Source of the DNA: Cannabis sativa | Lineage: Eukaryota > Streptophyta > Magnoliopsida > Rosales > Cannabaceae | NCBI RefSeq assembly: GCF_029168945.1 | Contig: NC_083602.1 | Coordinates: 50,157,442 to 50,221,441, forward strand | Length of the DNA: 64,000 nucleotides | Direction: 5' to 3' | Program-made: the position numbers and the translations under genes | Shown here: one piece after another, positions 11,030 through 23,891 of the stretch | Layout: the number at the start of each line of letters is the position of its first letter | How positions within the stretch are numbered: position 1 is the first letter of the stretch | Notes under the pieces: generated by a model | What the model saw: only the letters and a program-made list of their open reading frames with translations | Database searches by the model: none | What the model was told of the DNA's origin: nothing

Positions 11030-11640
11030 ATGATAAATTATTGTTTTTTAAAAAAAAAATAAAATTATTCAAAAATAATTTAAAAACCTAAATTTTCTCT
11101 ATTACTATCATATTTTTTATTCTTGTACGTATATATATCTGTCATCATGTTTTCTAATTTTTTTATTAAAGTTAATTATTTAAGTAAATAAAATTCCATA
11201 ATAAAAATCTAATTCCTAAATTTTCTCTATTACTATCTTATTTTGAATTTAATTAAAACCAACAAAATATAGTACGTAATCTTGTACGCATATCTCTCAT
11301 TTTAATTTTCTAATTTTTTTATTAAAGTTAATTATTTTAAATAAATAAAAATCCATACTAAAAATCTAATTCCTAAATTTTCTCTATTACTATCCTATAT
11401 TTTGAATTTAATTAAAACCAACAAAATATATGTACCTAACTTGTACGTATATCTCTCATTTTTTCTAATTTTTTTATTAAAATTAATTATTTTAAATAAA
11501 TAAAAATTCATAATAAAAATCTAATTCCTAAATTTTCTCTATTACTATACTATTTTGAATTTAATTAACAACAATAAAATATATGTACGTATATTTTTCA
11601 TTTTTTTAATATAAATTTTCTATATACATGTATATTTATA
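11030..11640. repeat. Four-copy AT-rich tandem array, period about 126-158 bp
   Basis: The anchor CCTAAATTTTCTCTATTAC occurs at about 11,088, 11,214, 11,372 and 11,527. Each copy is followed by a variant of TTTTGAATTTAATTAAAACC and a short GTACGTATAT motif. The copies have diverged by small indels. Confidence 0.8.
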
Positions 11641-12069
11641 CAAAAAAAAAAATACAGATAAAAAATAGTAGTGAAGAGATCCAAAAAATTTCACATGAAG
11701 AAGCTTCAAACACACTCTAAAAAAAGGTATCATTGATAATTCTATGTGTAACTAATTTATTTGTTTATTTGAATGATTTTAGTCTATATATATCTCAAAT
11801 TATGCTTTTCAATTTTTATAATTCGGTTATAGCAAGTAAGAATATTTGAGTTGATGTAATCATAACAGTATATATAGCTTTAGTTGAGCATGAATGACAT
11901 TGTGCATTTGATTTTGTTTTAAGTTTAGATTTTACAATCATATTTGAATACTTAGCTATATATATGTGTGGATCTTGAGTTTATCGAGTTAATTTGTTGA
12001 AAATATATATTTATTGATTTGCTCAAAACAAATATACATAAACACATATATTTTGTTGAGTCTATCATG

Positions 12070-12283
12070 GAATGCTATGAGATTGATGAGAGGCTTCAAG
12101 AGAAGAATGAGATTAAGATGGCTACAGTTCAAGTTTCAAAAAAAAAAGTCAGAAGTGGCAACTTGCATTGTGAAGAAAGCTGGAAGCCCAACTGAGAAGA
12201 AAGCTGGCCTAAATCTAAATATAAGAGGTTATGATGTTATAGATGATATTAAGATAAATTTAGAGAGCATTGCTTTGCTATAA
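12070..12283 (+). pseudogene. Possible captured gene fragment, function unknown
   Basis: From ATG 12,067 a coding-like, charged stretch (MECYEIDERLQEKNEIKM) runs to a ten-A tract near 12,138-12,147. After the tract a different frame stays open to TAA at 12,283, including KAGSPTEKKAGLNL. A change of one base in the A tract would explain the switch. It lies within the Helitron-like cluster, a class known to capture host gene pieces. I do not recognise the protein, so this call is weak. Confidence 0.25.
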
Positions 12284-15228
12284 TATTATTTGGAAGCTAT
12301 CATATTTCTTATTTTTTATATTCTTTCTTTCATATGTCCAGTCATATGCCTGCTACCCCTATTCTTTATAATTTTATTATTACCGGCTTGAGTTAAGTAT
12401 CCATAGTAAGTGTGTAGCATTATTATCTTTTAAATATATTTCAAGCTAATCTCCATTCTCCTCTTCTCTTTCTGCAAATTTTGAATTTGACTTTTCACTA
12501 TTGATTTTCAAATAACCCTACACACTAATTAAAATTAGTTTTTAAACCATTTTGAATTATATGATTATTTATTGAATCTTTCTCAATTAAATTATAGAGC
12601 GCCTAACATAAAACTAAGTATACCTGCATTGCACGTAACTTTCTTCTAGTATATTACATAAATATCTATATATTTTTCTTTATGCATCTCTGTCACGTTT
12701 TTTCTTTTTTCTTTTTTTTTTATTTGTTTTTTAATGAAGATTGTTTTATATACATCTCTCTCTCACACTATTTCTTCTTCTTTTTTTTTTTTCTTTTTCT
12801 TTTTTAATTGAAGATTCTCCATCTATCTCTAATCCTATTTGTTTATTTTTCTCTTTTTTCTTTTATTTGCTTTAAGTTTAAGTAACTATTAATTTTTTAT
12901 ATATGCATAACACCTCGACAGTAATATCAATAAATAGCATTAAGATCTCGATTTTTAATATTTTTTTTCATAATTTAGAGACATATAGACTTTTTTCTTT
13001 ATGTCGACAACTTCAATGTCATCGATGTCTTCGAATTATTCATAATTTACTCATTAGTATGAATTATTTAATGTAAAAAAGTGATCTTTTAATGATAAAT
13101 TCATGAAAAGTGATGAAAAAACTATTGTAACTTTTTCTTCCTTATTCTCATGTGATACTCTTTATTCTTCATTATATTTCTATCGCTCTTTATATAAATA
13201 TTTTTAGTACTTTTTTTCTCAAAAAGATATTTTAAATCAAACTTTATATAAATGAATAAGTGTATGTATATAGACTAGATAGATGTTACGTGCCAAGTCA
13301 CGTATATTAATTTTATTTTAGTTTTTAATTTTTTTAATATCATAATTTTAAAATTAATAATATTCAATGTAGTGATAATCATTGAAATTTAAAAGCATAA
13401 TAGTAATTTAAATAAAACCAAAAATTACTATTATACTTTGTAATAGTAATTAAAAAAATATATTATTTGTCTTAAATTTATCTTCGGAATTAATGAAAAT
13501 GCTCATCTGGTTAAACTATCAAAATAATATTTAAAATTGAACTAATTCTATATATCAAAATTTGAAAATAATTTTTAATAAAAAAATAAAAAATACGAAC
13601 AAATTTATTATTAATTGCAACAGATTAATTATATTTAGGTTTAACTAACTACATGCATGCTGACCCTTTACGTGGCAACATCTAATAATTTATTATTTTT
13701 TTTATTTAAAAAAAAAGTCACCCAATAATTTCTCATAAACTAAGAATTCTTTTATATAGTCACATTTTATATAGAATAGATATATTTTTTCTGGAAAGAA
13801 TAACTTTAGTTTATGATTTATAACCCATATGTTGATATTATATTTTAATTATATAATTATTATTATGATTTGTTTTAAATGTATCTATCATTATGATTTA
13901 TTTTAATTATGTATATATAATTTTTGTTCTTTCTCACCTAATTATAGATCATACTTCAATGCCTTTATCTATTCTTTTCTTAATTCTCAAATTTTTTACT
14001 TTTTTATTATTTTTTTTTAAAAAAAAAAAACTCCAATTAAGCTAATAATAATAATAAAAATAAAAATATCTAACTAAAAGAAATTATATCAACATAAGGC
14101 ACAATATTTTTTTTGATTTACATACGTATATATCTTCTAAGTTTTATTTTTTTAAAATAAATATATAATACCTTAATAATAAATAGGAAAATTACCTCAT
14201 ATACTATTTTTAAATTTTTTTATAATATATATATCTATATCTTCACAATATTTTGGTTGCGATTTAGGTTACTCTGTTAGTTTCTATAGGGATTTCTGTG
14301 TAGAATTTTGTAAAAATGTAAAAAAAAATCGTAAAACAAAAAAAAAAAACTATTTTGAAGTATAAAAATAAAAAACCCTTAATAAATAATTTAAGAAAAA
14401 AATAAACTATCTATTTTATAATTAATAATTAAAAAGCAAAGTCAAACTATCTATTTATAATTTTTAAATTTAAGATAATTAATTAATAATTAAAAAAATA
14501 AAATTTCTAAATATCTATTCTTTCCTGAATTCTCTAATTTTTCTAATTTTTTTGTTCTACTTTAAATTCTCTCCTTAATTCTCTCATTTTTCTAATTTTT
14601 TTATTCTGTTTTATTTAATTAGAGATCATTAATCAATTAAAAATTAAAAAAAAAACTATATATTTGTATATAATAACTAATAAATAAATATATATGTATC
14701 AAAAAAATTAACCTACATATAATTTTTTATAGAGAGAGATATAATTAATATTCACTAATATAATTTATCAAAAGAAATTATTAACTAATAGGCCAAAAAT
14801 ATCAAAATTCTAAACTTATTATATTTATCATCCTCTCTTCCCTCACATAATAAAAGTAAGTACTTAGGGATCATTGTTTAATTTATTTTATGTACAAAGC
14901 AAACTTATTAGAAAGAATATTAATGATGATTACAAATTAGATACGGTGATGACATCAATTTTAAATACAATGGTGACTATAAATGAGATACGGTAATGAT
15001 AGTTGTTTTAAAATTATATGATGAATTTTCTATATATTTATTATATTCTTTCTGTTTTAGATCTCTATTTTGTGTAAGAAATATTTAGTTTTTAATTTTC
15101 TTCACCATAATGTATATTTTAATTAAAAATTGCCTATTTTTTATTTATATAAGAAGTTGTATGATAATTTTTTTTAATTATTTAAAGTATAATTTTATTA
15201 TGTAATTATTATTTATATAATTATTTAA

Positions 15229-15259
15229 TGCCGCACGCGAAGCGCGGCCTGTTTCCTAG
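15229..15259 (+). repeat. Helitron 3' terminal hairpin and CTAG end
   Basis: The GC-rich imperfect hairpin GCCGCACGCGAAGCGCGGC stands alone in very AT-rich DNA. It is followed seven bases later by the terminal CTAG and a flanking T, as expected for Helitron insertion between A and T. Confidence 0.65.
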
Positions 15260-16158
15260 TTAAAATTATAAGAAAGAAAGAGGAAAAAAGAAAAAAGAGA
15301 ATTAATTAATTAATTTTTAGCTTTTATATTTTTTTGTTTTTATTTTTTTTTATAATTTTTAAATTATTTTTTTAATTTTTTAAATATTTATAATGAGGTA
15401 GACTAATGAAAATTTATTATGTGTATACTTGTGTACATTGTGGCATGTATACTGTGACATTTAACATAATTTTTTGAGCAATAAAAGTAAATAGCTAACA
15501 AAAATGAAATTTGGAGAGTTTTAATATTAAAAAATGGGTTTGTTGGATTAAGTGTAACTAAATGTGTATTTTAAATAATTTAGCTGCTAATATAAAAAAA
15601 TATATAGAACTGTGACTAGAAGTCATCAAATAAAATAAGAAGAGGGGAAGTTTTTCTTTTGCACTTTATATTTATTTATTTATTTGGTGTGCAATCTTCA
15701 AGGAATAAATATATAAAATGAAATATAGTTAATGATTTTTTTTTTTTCTGATAGAATAGTTAATTAATTAATTAATTAGATTGTCCTAACCAAATTTCAA
15801 TGAATAATATGACGATCCATAATAGAGTCCAGGTGCAATGCACTAAGCTACTCAATTTTTTATTTTATTTTTTTGCTTAAACAAGCTACTTTTTTAATTT
15901 ATTTTTTGCTTACACAAGCTACTCAATTTCGCTTTGGCTGCCTGGCTGCACCCCCAGCTACTTCACGCGCTCCACACACTCTCCTCTTTACTCCTAAGCA
16001 ATTGCTATTGGGTAGAGTAGTGCCTACTTTTATTTGTGGTATTTTACGATTTAGTTAGTGATATTTTTTAAAAATTATTTGAAATTATATGATACTAAAT
16101 ATTTAATTGCACCAATAACAGTATGACACTGATGAGGGTGCTAGATACTAATAATACC
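15260..16158. other. AT-rich intergenic DNA, no gene seen
   Basis: I see only simple-sequence tracts such as TTAATTAATTAATTAATT near 15,760 and a short imperfect duplication (GCTTAAACAAGCTACT and GCTTACACAAGCTACT, 15,875-15,930). Nothing coding is supported. Confidence 0.5.
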
Positions 16159-16956
16159 TTTTAGCATCTCCAATGAAAGACAATATTTATAATTGTCAAA
16201 AGTAGGAGTGTACGTCGGTCGGTTTATGCTACATTTTATTCAATCAAATATAATGATTGGATTACAAAAAATTAAGTGCAATCCGTTCAATTAAGAAAAA
16301 AAAAATAGTAACTAGCCCAATAAAATTAGTCGGTTTGGTCGGGTTAACCTGTCCAATTTTTTTAAAAAATTTTATTTTTACATTCAATTGCTATATTTTA
16401 GTTAATTATAATAATGAAATAAATATATATAGATTAAATTCAAATTTCAAATTAACCACCATAAAAAAAAAAAAAAACATGCTAGGTTGAATTTTATATT
16501 GTTTAAATAGTCATATAAAATATATAATATACAAATATATATAATGAAAATATATATATAAAAATAAAAAACATCTTAATCAGGTTGGTCGGGTTAGTTC
16601 GGGTTGATTGGACGGGTTAGTATTATTTTCAAGTCGTCCAATATAAAGATTAAGCGGGTTATATTTTTGTCGGGTTTTTTCATTTACATTTTTCGTCGAG
16701 TTATCTCGGTTTGGTTTAGACAAGTTATTTGGGTTTGGCGGTTTACAAAAGTTTATGTACAGCCCTAGTCAAAAATAACACATCATCTATTTTTTTTTTT
16801 CTCTCATCTACATAAGATTTGATACTATTTTCTACTAAAAGTACTTCAATAGTTTACAACTCCAAAAATTGCCTACTATAGTCCCACCTATCACATTTAA
16901 AATATTAAAAAACCACTCTAATAACCAACATGTAGTCCTATTGGAGATGCTCTTAG
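16159..16956. mobile_element. MITE with GAGCATCTCC-type ends, split by a nested MITE
   Basis: TTTTAGCATCTCCAATG at about 16,159-16,175 and its inverse CTATTGGAGATGCTCTTAG at about 16,938-16,956 form terminal inverted repeats of a type widespread in plant MITEs. The hAT-like element at 16,203-16,767 sits inside, leaving only about 230 bp of this outer element. I could not define its own target duplication. Confidence 0.45.
16203..16767. mobile_element. hAT-type MITE with 8-bp target duplication
   Basis: The ends TAGGAGTGTAC and GTACAGCCCTA are imperfect terminal inverted repeats. They are flanked by GTCAAAAG (16,195-16,202) and GTCAAAAA (16,768-16,775), an 8-bp target duplication with one mismatch, as made by hAT transposases. 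GGTCGGGTTA-like motifs are repeated in inverted order near both ends. There is no transposase gene. Confidence 0.7.
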
Positions 16957-18011
16957 CAATTGACTTTATACACATATACTCATTTTATAAGACCAAATAC
17001 AATCATCACACATACATTTGCTTATATAATAATAATAATAATAATAATATGACATGCATTTTGTAGTCCATTTTATGTATATAATACAATGACAATATAT
17101 TTATGATAATTTTAAAAAATGATTATATATAGGACATGTTTATGGTAAGCACATTAGTGTTGTCCTTATAGTGGGTATATTTTTAGAGTCATAGATATTT
17201 AATTTAATATTGATAAATTTAAGTGTATAAAAATAGTTAGTATTAATAATGTATTAGATTATTCATAAATTTATTTTTAATAATATTTTTAAATTAAATA
17301 ATAATTCTTAGGTCCGTTTGGTACGCAAGATTGGACTGTAAATGATTGGACTAGACTGGAGAAGATTGGATTATGCTGAAAGTAATCATGTTTGGTTTAA
17401 GAATAGACTGGACTATTTTATTTATTTTATTTTAGAAAAAAAACTTAAATTAAAAAAATATAATATTAAATTAAAATTAAAATTAAAATATATAATAATA
17501 AACAAATATAAATGAATGATTCACAGCAAAAAAATAAAAAATAATTAAATTATAAAATTAAATAAAATAATATATCCTATATATAATCAAGAATATATCA
17601 TAAATATATAATCAAATAGTTTAGCATATTTTTTTATTTAATAAATAATTAAAATAGTAAAATAAAAATACTTAAATAATATTAAATTATTTATGTTAAA
17701 CATTAATTAAATATAAATATTAATTTTTTAATATATTTATATAAATTTTCCAGTCATTTAAAAATAATATATAATTTTATTGTCATATTGTTTCTCTTAG
17801 AATCAATTTAAGTAACTATTGTTTAATTAACAATATTTTAAATTTTAAAAACTTATGTATAATAATTTAAAATTATATATTTATACTAATTTTAATGAAT
17901 AAGTTCTTGATAAAAAAATTATAAAAAAAATGTGTGATAATTCTTTCATTTAAATTCTTATTAAATTTAAAATATATTAATAAAATCAAAGTTAAAAAAA
18001 AACAATAAAAA

Positions 18012-18082
18012 AATCTCATCTGCATGAGATTATTTATCCCACCCTGCTAGATGGGATAAATAATCCCAGACAGATGAGATTA
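18012..18082. repeat. Hairpin in the foldback element
   Basis: A perfect 14-bp inner stem (GATTATTTATCCCA / TGGGATAAATAATC) sits inside a 10-bp outer stem. A smaller hairpin, CTGGAT TAGTT ATCCAG, follows immediately. Confidence 0.75.
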
Positions 18083-18112
18083 GCTGGATTAGTTATCCAG
18101 ATTTCTGCCATG

Positions 18113-20004
18113 TGTTGGGTTTTATGCCCTAAATAAAACTCATTTCAATATAATCAGATTTACTTATTAATATAGATCAGAAATAACATTTAATGTTGCA
18201 TGGTTCACATGATTTATTTCATGATTATATGTACATAATGTATGAATTCATCTGAAACCCTTTTCACATACTTGATCCTATTTATTGTGTTGTCAACACA
18301 TTGGAAAGTAAACATGACTATGTGAATAAAGTTTCCTAGATTTATCAGACACAGGGTTTTACTGATATGATAATCTATAACAAGAGTTTACTTGCATTTG
18401 GAGAAATGCTATGTTCTTTCCAGAGCATTAGTTAAAGTAAAGCTTAGGTTGGATGCATGGAGTATGCATCGGAAGGGACCGATATTGAACTTTGACTTAT
18501 ATTTATTAAACTTACTGTAATATCTATTCAAGTCAATATCACCTAGTTGATCCTAGATCAAATGATCTTAATCCTGTTATGATTAGGCTCGATCTCAAGA
18601 GGCTATTCGTGTTCTTTGATTTGTTAGTTAATCCTACTTTTAGGTCAGGGTGATACGTACATTTTGGGAACACGGTAGTGCAATTGAGTGGGAGCGCTAA
18701 CATAAACATGGAATCTATAGCTTCTATTTGGCGAATAGTAAGCAAAGGATGATCTCCTTCGAGCTTGACTAAACGAAAATAAATGGTGGAGATCTCATTT
18801 CACATAAGCTGAAATATCATTTATACGGGGTTAAGTGTTTTAAGGATTAAATACATTGTAGGGTGTAACAGTAATCTAATCCCTTTATAGTGTAGATCAT
18901 TCATATAGAGGATCATTGATCAAATTAGGATTATAACAATGGATAACTAATGATGTGTCTATATGGTGGAACATATAGAGCATTCTATATACTGAGAGTG
19001 CAATTCTAAGTTCTATGCGTGGATTCAACGAAGAATTAATAAGTCAGTGAATTTAGGTTATAAATTCTTGATCTGCTTATTGGAAGCTCGGTTATATAGA
19101 CCCATGGTCCCCCCACTGGTTGAGATAATATTGCTTGTAAGACTCATATAATTGGTTTTGATTAATCAATTATAATTCTCAAATTAGACTATGTCTATTT
19201 GTGAATTTTTTCACTAAGTAAGGGCGAAATTGTAAAGAAAGAGTATTAGGGGCATATTTGTTAATTATGATACTTTGTATGGTTCAATTAATAAATATGA
19301 TAAATGATAATATTATTTAATAATTATTTATAGTTATTAAATAGTTAGAATTGGCATTTAAATGGTTGAATTTGAAAATTGGCGTTTTTGAGAAAATTAG
19401 ATGCAGAATTGAGAAAACTGCAAAATCCAAGTAAGGCCCATTACACTACATGGTCGGCCACTTGGGATGATTTTTCAAACTGATATTTTCATTATTTTAA
19501 TGCCAAATAATTCAAACCTAACCCTAGTGGAATGCTATAAATAGATAGTGAAGGCTTCAGGAAAATTACACACTTTTACTTCTGACTTTTCATTCAGAAA
19601 AACCTGAGCCTTTCTCTCTCTATTCTTGGCCGACCTCTCTCTCTCTCTCTCTTCTTCCTTAAGATTTCGAAACACTTAGTGATTAGAGCAGTGCCCACAC
19701 ACAGCAAGTGATACCTCAATCATAGTGAGGAAGATCGTGAAGAAAGACTTTCAGCAAGAAGGAGTTTCAGCACCAAAGTTTCAGAGAAAGAGATCAAGGT
19801 TCAGATGTTGATAATACTTTGCGACAGAAAGGATACAAGGCTTAGAGATCTGAACGGAAGGAGTCATTTAATTCCGCTGCACCCAATGTAAGGTTTCCTA
19901 AACTTTATATGTGTTTATTTCATCGTTTTAGAAAGTTCATATTTAGGGTGTTAATCAACATACTTGTGAGTAGATCTAAGATCCTGGTAAAATAATTTCC
20001 AACA
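18113..20004 (+). mobile_element. Solo LTR (1,892 bp), same family as the 27.7-38 kb Copia-derived element
   Basis: It runs TGTTGGGTTTTATGCCC to TTTCCAACA and is flanked by a perfect CCATG duplication (18,108-18,112 and 20,005-20,009). It is homologous along its whole length to the LTRs at 27,751-29,646 and 36,067-37,958, in the opposite strand orientation. A TATA box (CTATAAATAG) near 19,537 marks the promoter, followed by a CT-rich leader at about 19,610-19,660. No internal region remains, so the internal part was lost by recombination between two LTRs. Confidence 0.93.
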
Positions 20005-20135
20005 CCATGCCCAAACACTGAATTGGACAAAGTAGTCTGTCTAATCCAATCCAGTTCTGCGTACTACTAATATATTCTAACCTCCTCCAATTAATTAATC
20101 TTTTCTAGCATCTTTCTTTCTCTATCTTTCACACA

Positions 20136-20454
20136 TTGATCACCACTTCCTCAAAATGCTCCCCTTTCAGTTCGGACATCCACATTCTCCCTCTCGATAA
20201 CCTTTTCCACACTAAACCTCAAACCATCATTACCACAAAGCAGAGCCATGACATTGAGGGAAACGAAGCTGACATTACTGATTTTAAAAGTGCCACAACC
20301 TGTCGAATCCAGACCCAAAAACCTCTTGCAACCCAATTAATAGATTTTTGATTAAGCTTGCCGCAGCGCCTGAGATCCCGGTTGCCAAGAACGATGTGAA
20401 GAGGAAGATTCAAAAAAGGACCCAACAGCTAGTCAAACTGGTGGAGCACTAACT
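20136..20454 (+). pseudogene. Coding-like relic, unrecognised
   Basis: A 71-codon frame from 20,136 (MITTSSKCSPFSSD...) overlaps a second open stretch that ends at TAA 20,452-20,454. The second stretch includes NPINRFLIKLAAAPEIPVAK and a lysine/arginine-rich tail. A one-base shift near 20,285 would link the two. The codon pattern looks protein-like, but I cannot name a family. It lies directly left of a gypsy solo LTR. Confidence 0.3.
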
Positions 20455-21823
20455 ACCATTTTTGGCCTATTCAATTCCCAACCTATGGCTGAAACATCTC
20501 CCAAAACCACCAGCATATTGGGCGCCAAACTTTGATAAGAATTCTATACTAAGTAACAAATAAAATACTAAAAAATAAGATAAGAAGAAGATGAAAAAAA
20601 GTGACTTTACCTTGAAAAAATTGGATATGTAATAATGTAATATTCTGAAAACCTAATTATGAATATTTAAGATTTATTATATATTATGGGTTAATTAAGT
20701 AGTAATGAGTAGGATTATGATCTTGCTAACTTAATTCAGCATAAATTATAAAATTTGCTATAAGTGAATAAATGAGCGTAATTAATTAATTACGGAGATT
20801 TAAATGAAATATGTAGATATAATGTAAGTTATTTGTGAAATAAAAATATTTTTAGGTTCGGGGACCCTGAAGACCCAATAAGTGGATAAATAAGCATAAT
20901 TTGTTAATTACGGAGATTTATTTAAAATACGTGGATATAATATGAGTTATCTGTGAAATAAAAATATCTTTAAGTTCGGCGACCCTAGAGACCCGATTTG
21001 AGGCTAAACATGTCATAACGGTTTTAGTTAGAAATATTGATGGAATTATTGAAATTAGTTTATTTTAGAAATATCAGAGTATTTTGGGGTACTCGAAGTT
21101 GACCAAATACCCTAGAATTAAAGATTTCTTAGTGGCTAAAAAATAATAAGATAACTACTTAATAATAAAGTTTTTATTAATATTAATATTATATTATTAA
21201 CATGTTATTATTATTGTTATAATATAATTATAATACTTATTTTATTATAAAAACTTATCATTATACAATAAGCTTATATATATGTTTTAAGTTTATAAAC
21301 TTAACATTACAAAATGAAACCCTCATTCCATCGTACGAACAAAACTCACTTTCTTCTTTATCCATTTTCTTTTATTTTTAACTCAAAACTTAGCAATCTA
21401 AGCTTCGGTAGTAGCAGGATAACAAATTCTTGAAGAAAGAAAGTGTAAGGTATGGTTTAATTTCGTTTTAAGCTAAAAACGATTGGTTTTATATAGTGGC
21501 TTTATGAATTAGAGTGGTTATGGAGATTCTAACTTCGTAGAATTGTTCTTTGGTAGCTATGTGACTAGTTTCGATGTTTACTTTTTGAATTTTATGTGAT
21601 TTTGAGTTATAAATAGAGTTTGAAACTTTTTAAAGCTTAGTCCAAACATTAATGACATTTTTCATTTAAGCACTCAATTTTAAATTCTGTTACGCAAGGA
21701 TGGTAGTATTTATGGTATATAATGTCCTGTGAAGTTTGGAATGATTTGGATAGGTTTCAAGAGTGTTTCAATGAGTGTAAAATTTGGCATTTTTGTGTTC
21801 TACCATTTTTGAAAATTCCTAGG

Positions 21824-22472
21824 TGTTATCTTATTTTTTGCACTATGACGTGGCAGCACATACTGGTGACACGTGGCTCTTATTTCCTACATTTGGTTGA
21901 AGAGATATTCCGAACAAAGCTTAGCATACATCTGCACGGAAAGAGTCTGCCTGACCGAGCAGGGTAAGGGTAGATGATCCGAACAACGTATCAAGACTTA
22001 GCAGTTCAAAGACTTGCATCGTGGAGCACAAAAGCAATCCCTACAATCCAGGGATCGTATCAAAGGGATATGGAAAGCTGTCTGAATCCCTCAATTTATG
22101 TATTCTAAATATGTAATTTATGTTCTTACCAATTATAGATATTGTAAGTAAAAGGGAAACCTTCCCTCATGCATTTAGTCTTATATATAGTAATCCATCC
22201 TCATTGGAATAGGGGTTGACAGAATTACTTTAGAGAGATCTAAGAGTAACCACTCAGAGATTTCATTGTGAGAGCTTCAAGAGAGGAAACACTGTATTCT
22301 TTGTTCTTCAGTTAATACAATTCAAGGGGAGTAGGCTATTACCGAACTAAAGGGGTCGAACCTCTTTAAAATCTTGTGTTCTTTACTGTTTATTTGTTCT
22401 TACCTTATCTTAATTACATTTTTTATCGCTTATTAATTGACTCATTGTCATTGGCTAAAAGCAAGGTCAACA
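21824..22472 (+). mobile_element. Solo LTR (649 bp) of a Tat-like gypsy family
   Basis: It runs TGTTATCTTATTTTTTGCAC to GCAAGGTCAACA, with flanks CTAGG and TTAGG (4 of 5 matching). The start (TGTTATC, then TGACGTGGCA, then GACACGTGGC) and the end (GACTCATTGTCATTGGCTAAAAGC) match the LTRs of the palindromic element at 23,892-26,046. The LTR at 59,415 shares the start, while its end keeps only the terminal GTCAACA. Confidence 0.8.
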
Positions 22473-22814
22473 TTAGGTGATCAAAAATCGTATTTTTGTT
22501 ATAACTTTTCACTCGGTGTTTGTTTTGGATGTTCTATATACCGTTTCAAAGCTTGCAACGAGCGCTACCATATGGTATATATTTTAGAGCCAAAATATAA
22601 GTTTTATTTTAGTGTTTCTACTATGGGGTTTGGTAGGAAACCCTAGGTTATCCTTTGTAACTATTAAGCAATATATTAAACTGTTGTTGTGACATAGGGT
22701 CGAGATCATCGGAAGTATTTCTCCACTTGGATTGGTCGACATGCATGAATCTAGATTATAGGTAAGAAAAGTATAATGTACCACATGGCATGACAGGTTT
22801 TGTAATCATTGACT

Positions 22815-23400
22815 TGCCTGATTAGGCAATGTGATATATAAGTAAACCTGATTAGGTAATATGGTGCCAAGTTATGGCATATGCTTAGCTAGCCTGATAT
22901 GGCAATGCGGTATACGAATGTTAGATTATGACATGAGCTTACTTGATTAGGCAATACAATATACGTATATATATGATGAATGTCAGGCCATGGCATAATC
23001 TTGCTTGAGTAGGTAATGTGATATATGAATATTGACATTTAGGTTGTACCTGTGGGGCAACCGTTATAAAGTCACGACTATGAATCAAAATCGCTGTTTG
23101 CAAGGTCCTAAAATTATCGATTGTTTGATTAGACAATGATAATGTGATGATCTATGAACATAATGTACAAGTTCACCTGATTAGGTGATGCAATATTCTT
23201 GGCAACATACTGGGTATAGGTACGGGAGTAAGTGACATATGAGTACCAAACATAGGTACGGGATCCTCTGATTAGGAGATGCGATATATTGGTGCCAGGT
23301 TGTAGCATGGGCCTACCTAATTAGGTGGTGCAGTCATATTATATATAATATTACATTATGACACGGGCTTGCCTGATTAAGCAATACAAATATATATGAG
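22815..23400. repeat. Degenerate minisatellite inside the gypsy solo LTR
   Basis: About nine imperfect units carry a core like GCCTGATTAGGCAATGCGATA, often followed by a TTATGGCATGGGCTT-type segment. Spacing varies from about 50 to 90 bp. The core CCTGATTAGG is itself nearly palindromic. Confidence 0.75.
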
Positions 23401-23891
23401 CATATCTAATTCTGTGATGATTATATTACCTACTGTTAAATTTTATGGTGTAATTATTTTATGATAATGAAATGTATGATTACTTATTGAATTTATCCTT
23501 TCTAATCACTTTTCTTGCTGAGTTTATGTTACTCACGGTGCTCGTGGTACAAAAAGGACAAGGAAAAGTTAGAGCACGATGAGATGACAGTCTTCTCCAA
23601 CAATGTAAATATTGACCTCATCAGCCTGTGTGCCGGGACGCCATGAGTTGTTTTGGGCTGGCTGTATTTGATGTGTATTTTGATTTTGTGTTTTTCATTA
23701 TTATTGTACATAGTCTTTTGTAAACTTTTTATAATAATAGGGATCCCCAGGATACCTTTTTTACCACCGTTATGATGTCCGTTTTTAGTGTTTTATTTTA
23801 GTCAAGTTTTAATATTATCACGATTTTTAACAATTAATTAATCTATTAGTATTAAACTAGTTTATAAAATCACACACGCAGCGTTCCTATG

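Larger units (their letters stand above)
9487..15259 (+). mobile_element. Non-autonomous Helitron-like cluster
   Basis: The left side begins TCTTTATATATTAAAAGTG followed by TCTATCTAACGGCA, a form common at plant Helitron 5' ends. The right side ends with a GC-rich imperfect hairpin (GCCGCACGCGAAGCGCGGC) and CTGTTTCCTAG followed by T, the classic Helitron 3' terminus. No Rep/helicase gene is present. Internally there are other tail-like motifs: GGCACGTAAC...CCTAGTA near 10,745-10,765, GCACGTAAC...TCTAGTA near 12,631-12,650, and an inverted one (ACTAGATAGATGTTACGTGCC) at about 13,273-13,294. The segment is therefore probably several nested or chained Helitron copies rather than one element. It is extremely AT-rich. 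The outer 5' boundary is uncertain by several bases. Confidence 0.5.
17311..20067. mobile_element. Foldback-type DNA element, interrupted by a solo LTR
   Basis: GGTCCGTTTGGTACGCAAGA at 17,311 and the inverse of TCTGCGTAC near 20,055-20,065 mark probable ends, with many internal TGGATTAG/CTAATCCA inverted motifs. At 18,012-18,082 there is a strong hairpin: GATTATTTATCCCA pairs perfectly with TGGGATAAATAATC inside an outer ATCTCATCTG/CAGATGAGAT stem. The right part is separated from the left by the 1.9-kb solo LTR. The right end appears shortened, so the boundaries are approximate. Confidence 0.45.

Noticed and set aside
22815..23400. A CRISPR-like array of spaced repeats
   Set aside because: Repeats and spacers are both degenerate and irregular, and the setting is a plant LTR; it is a minisatellite.
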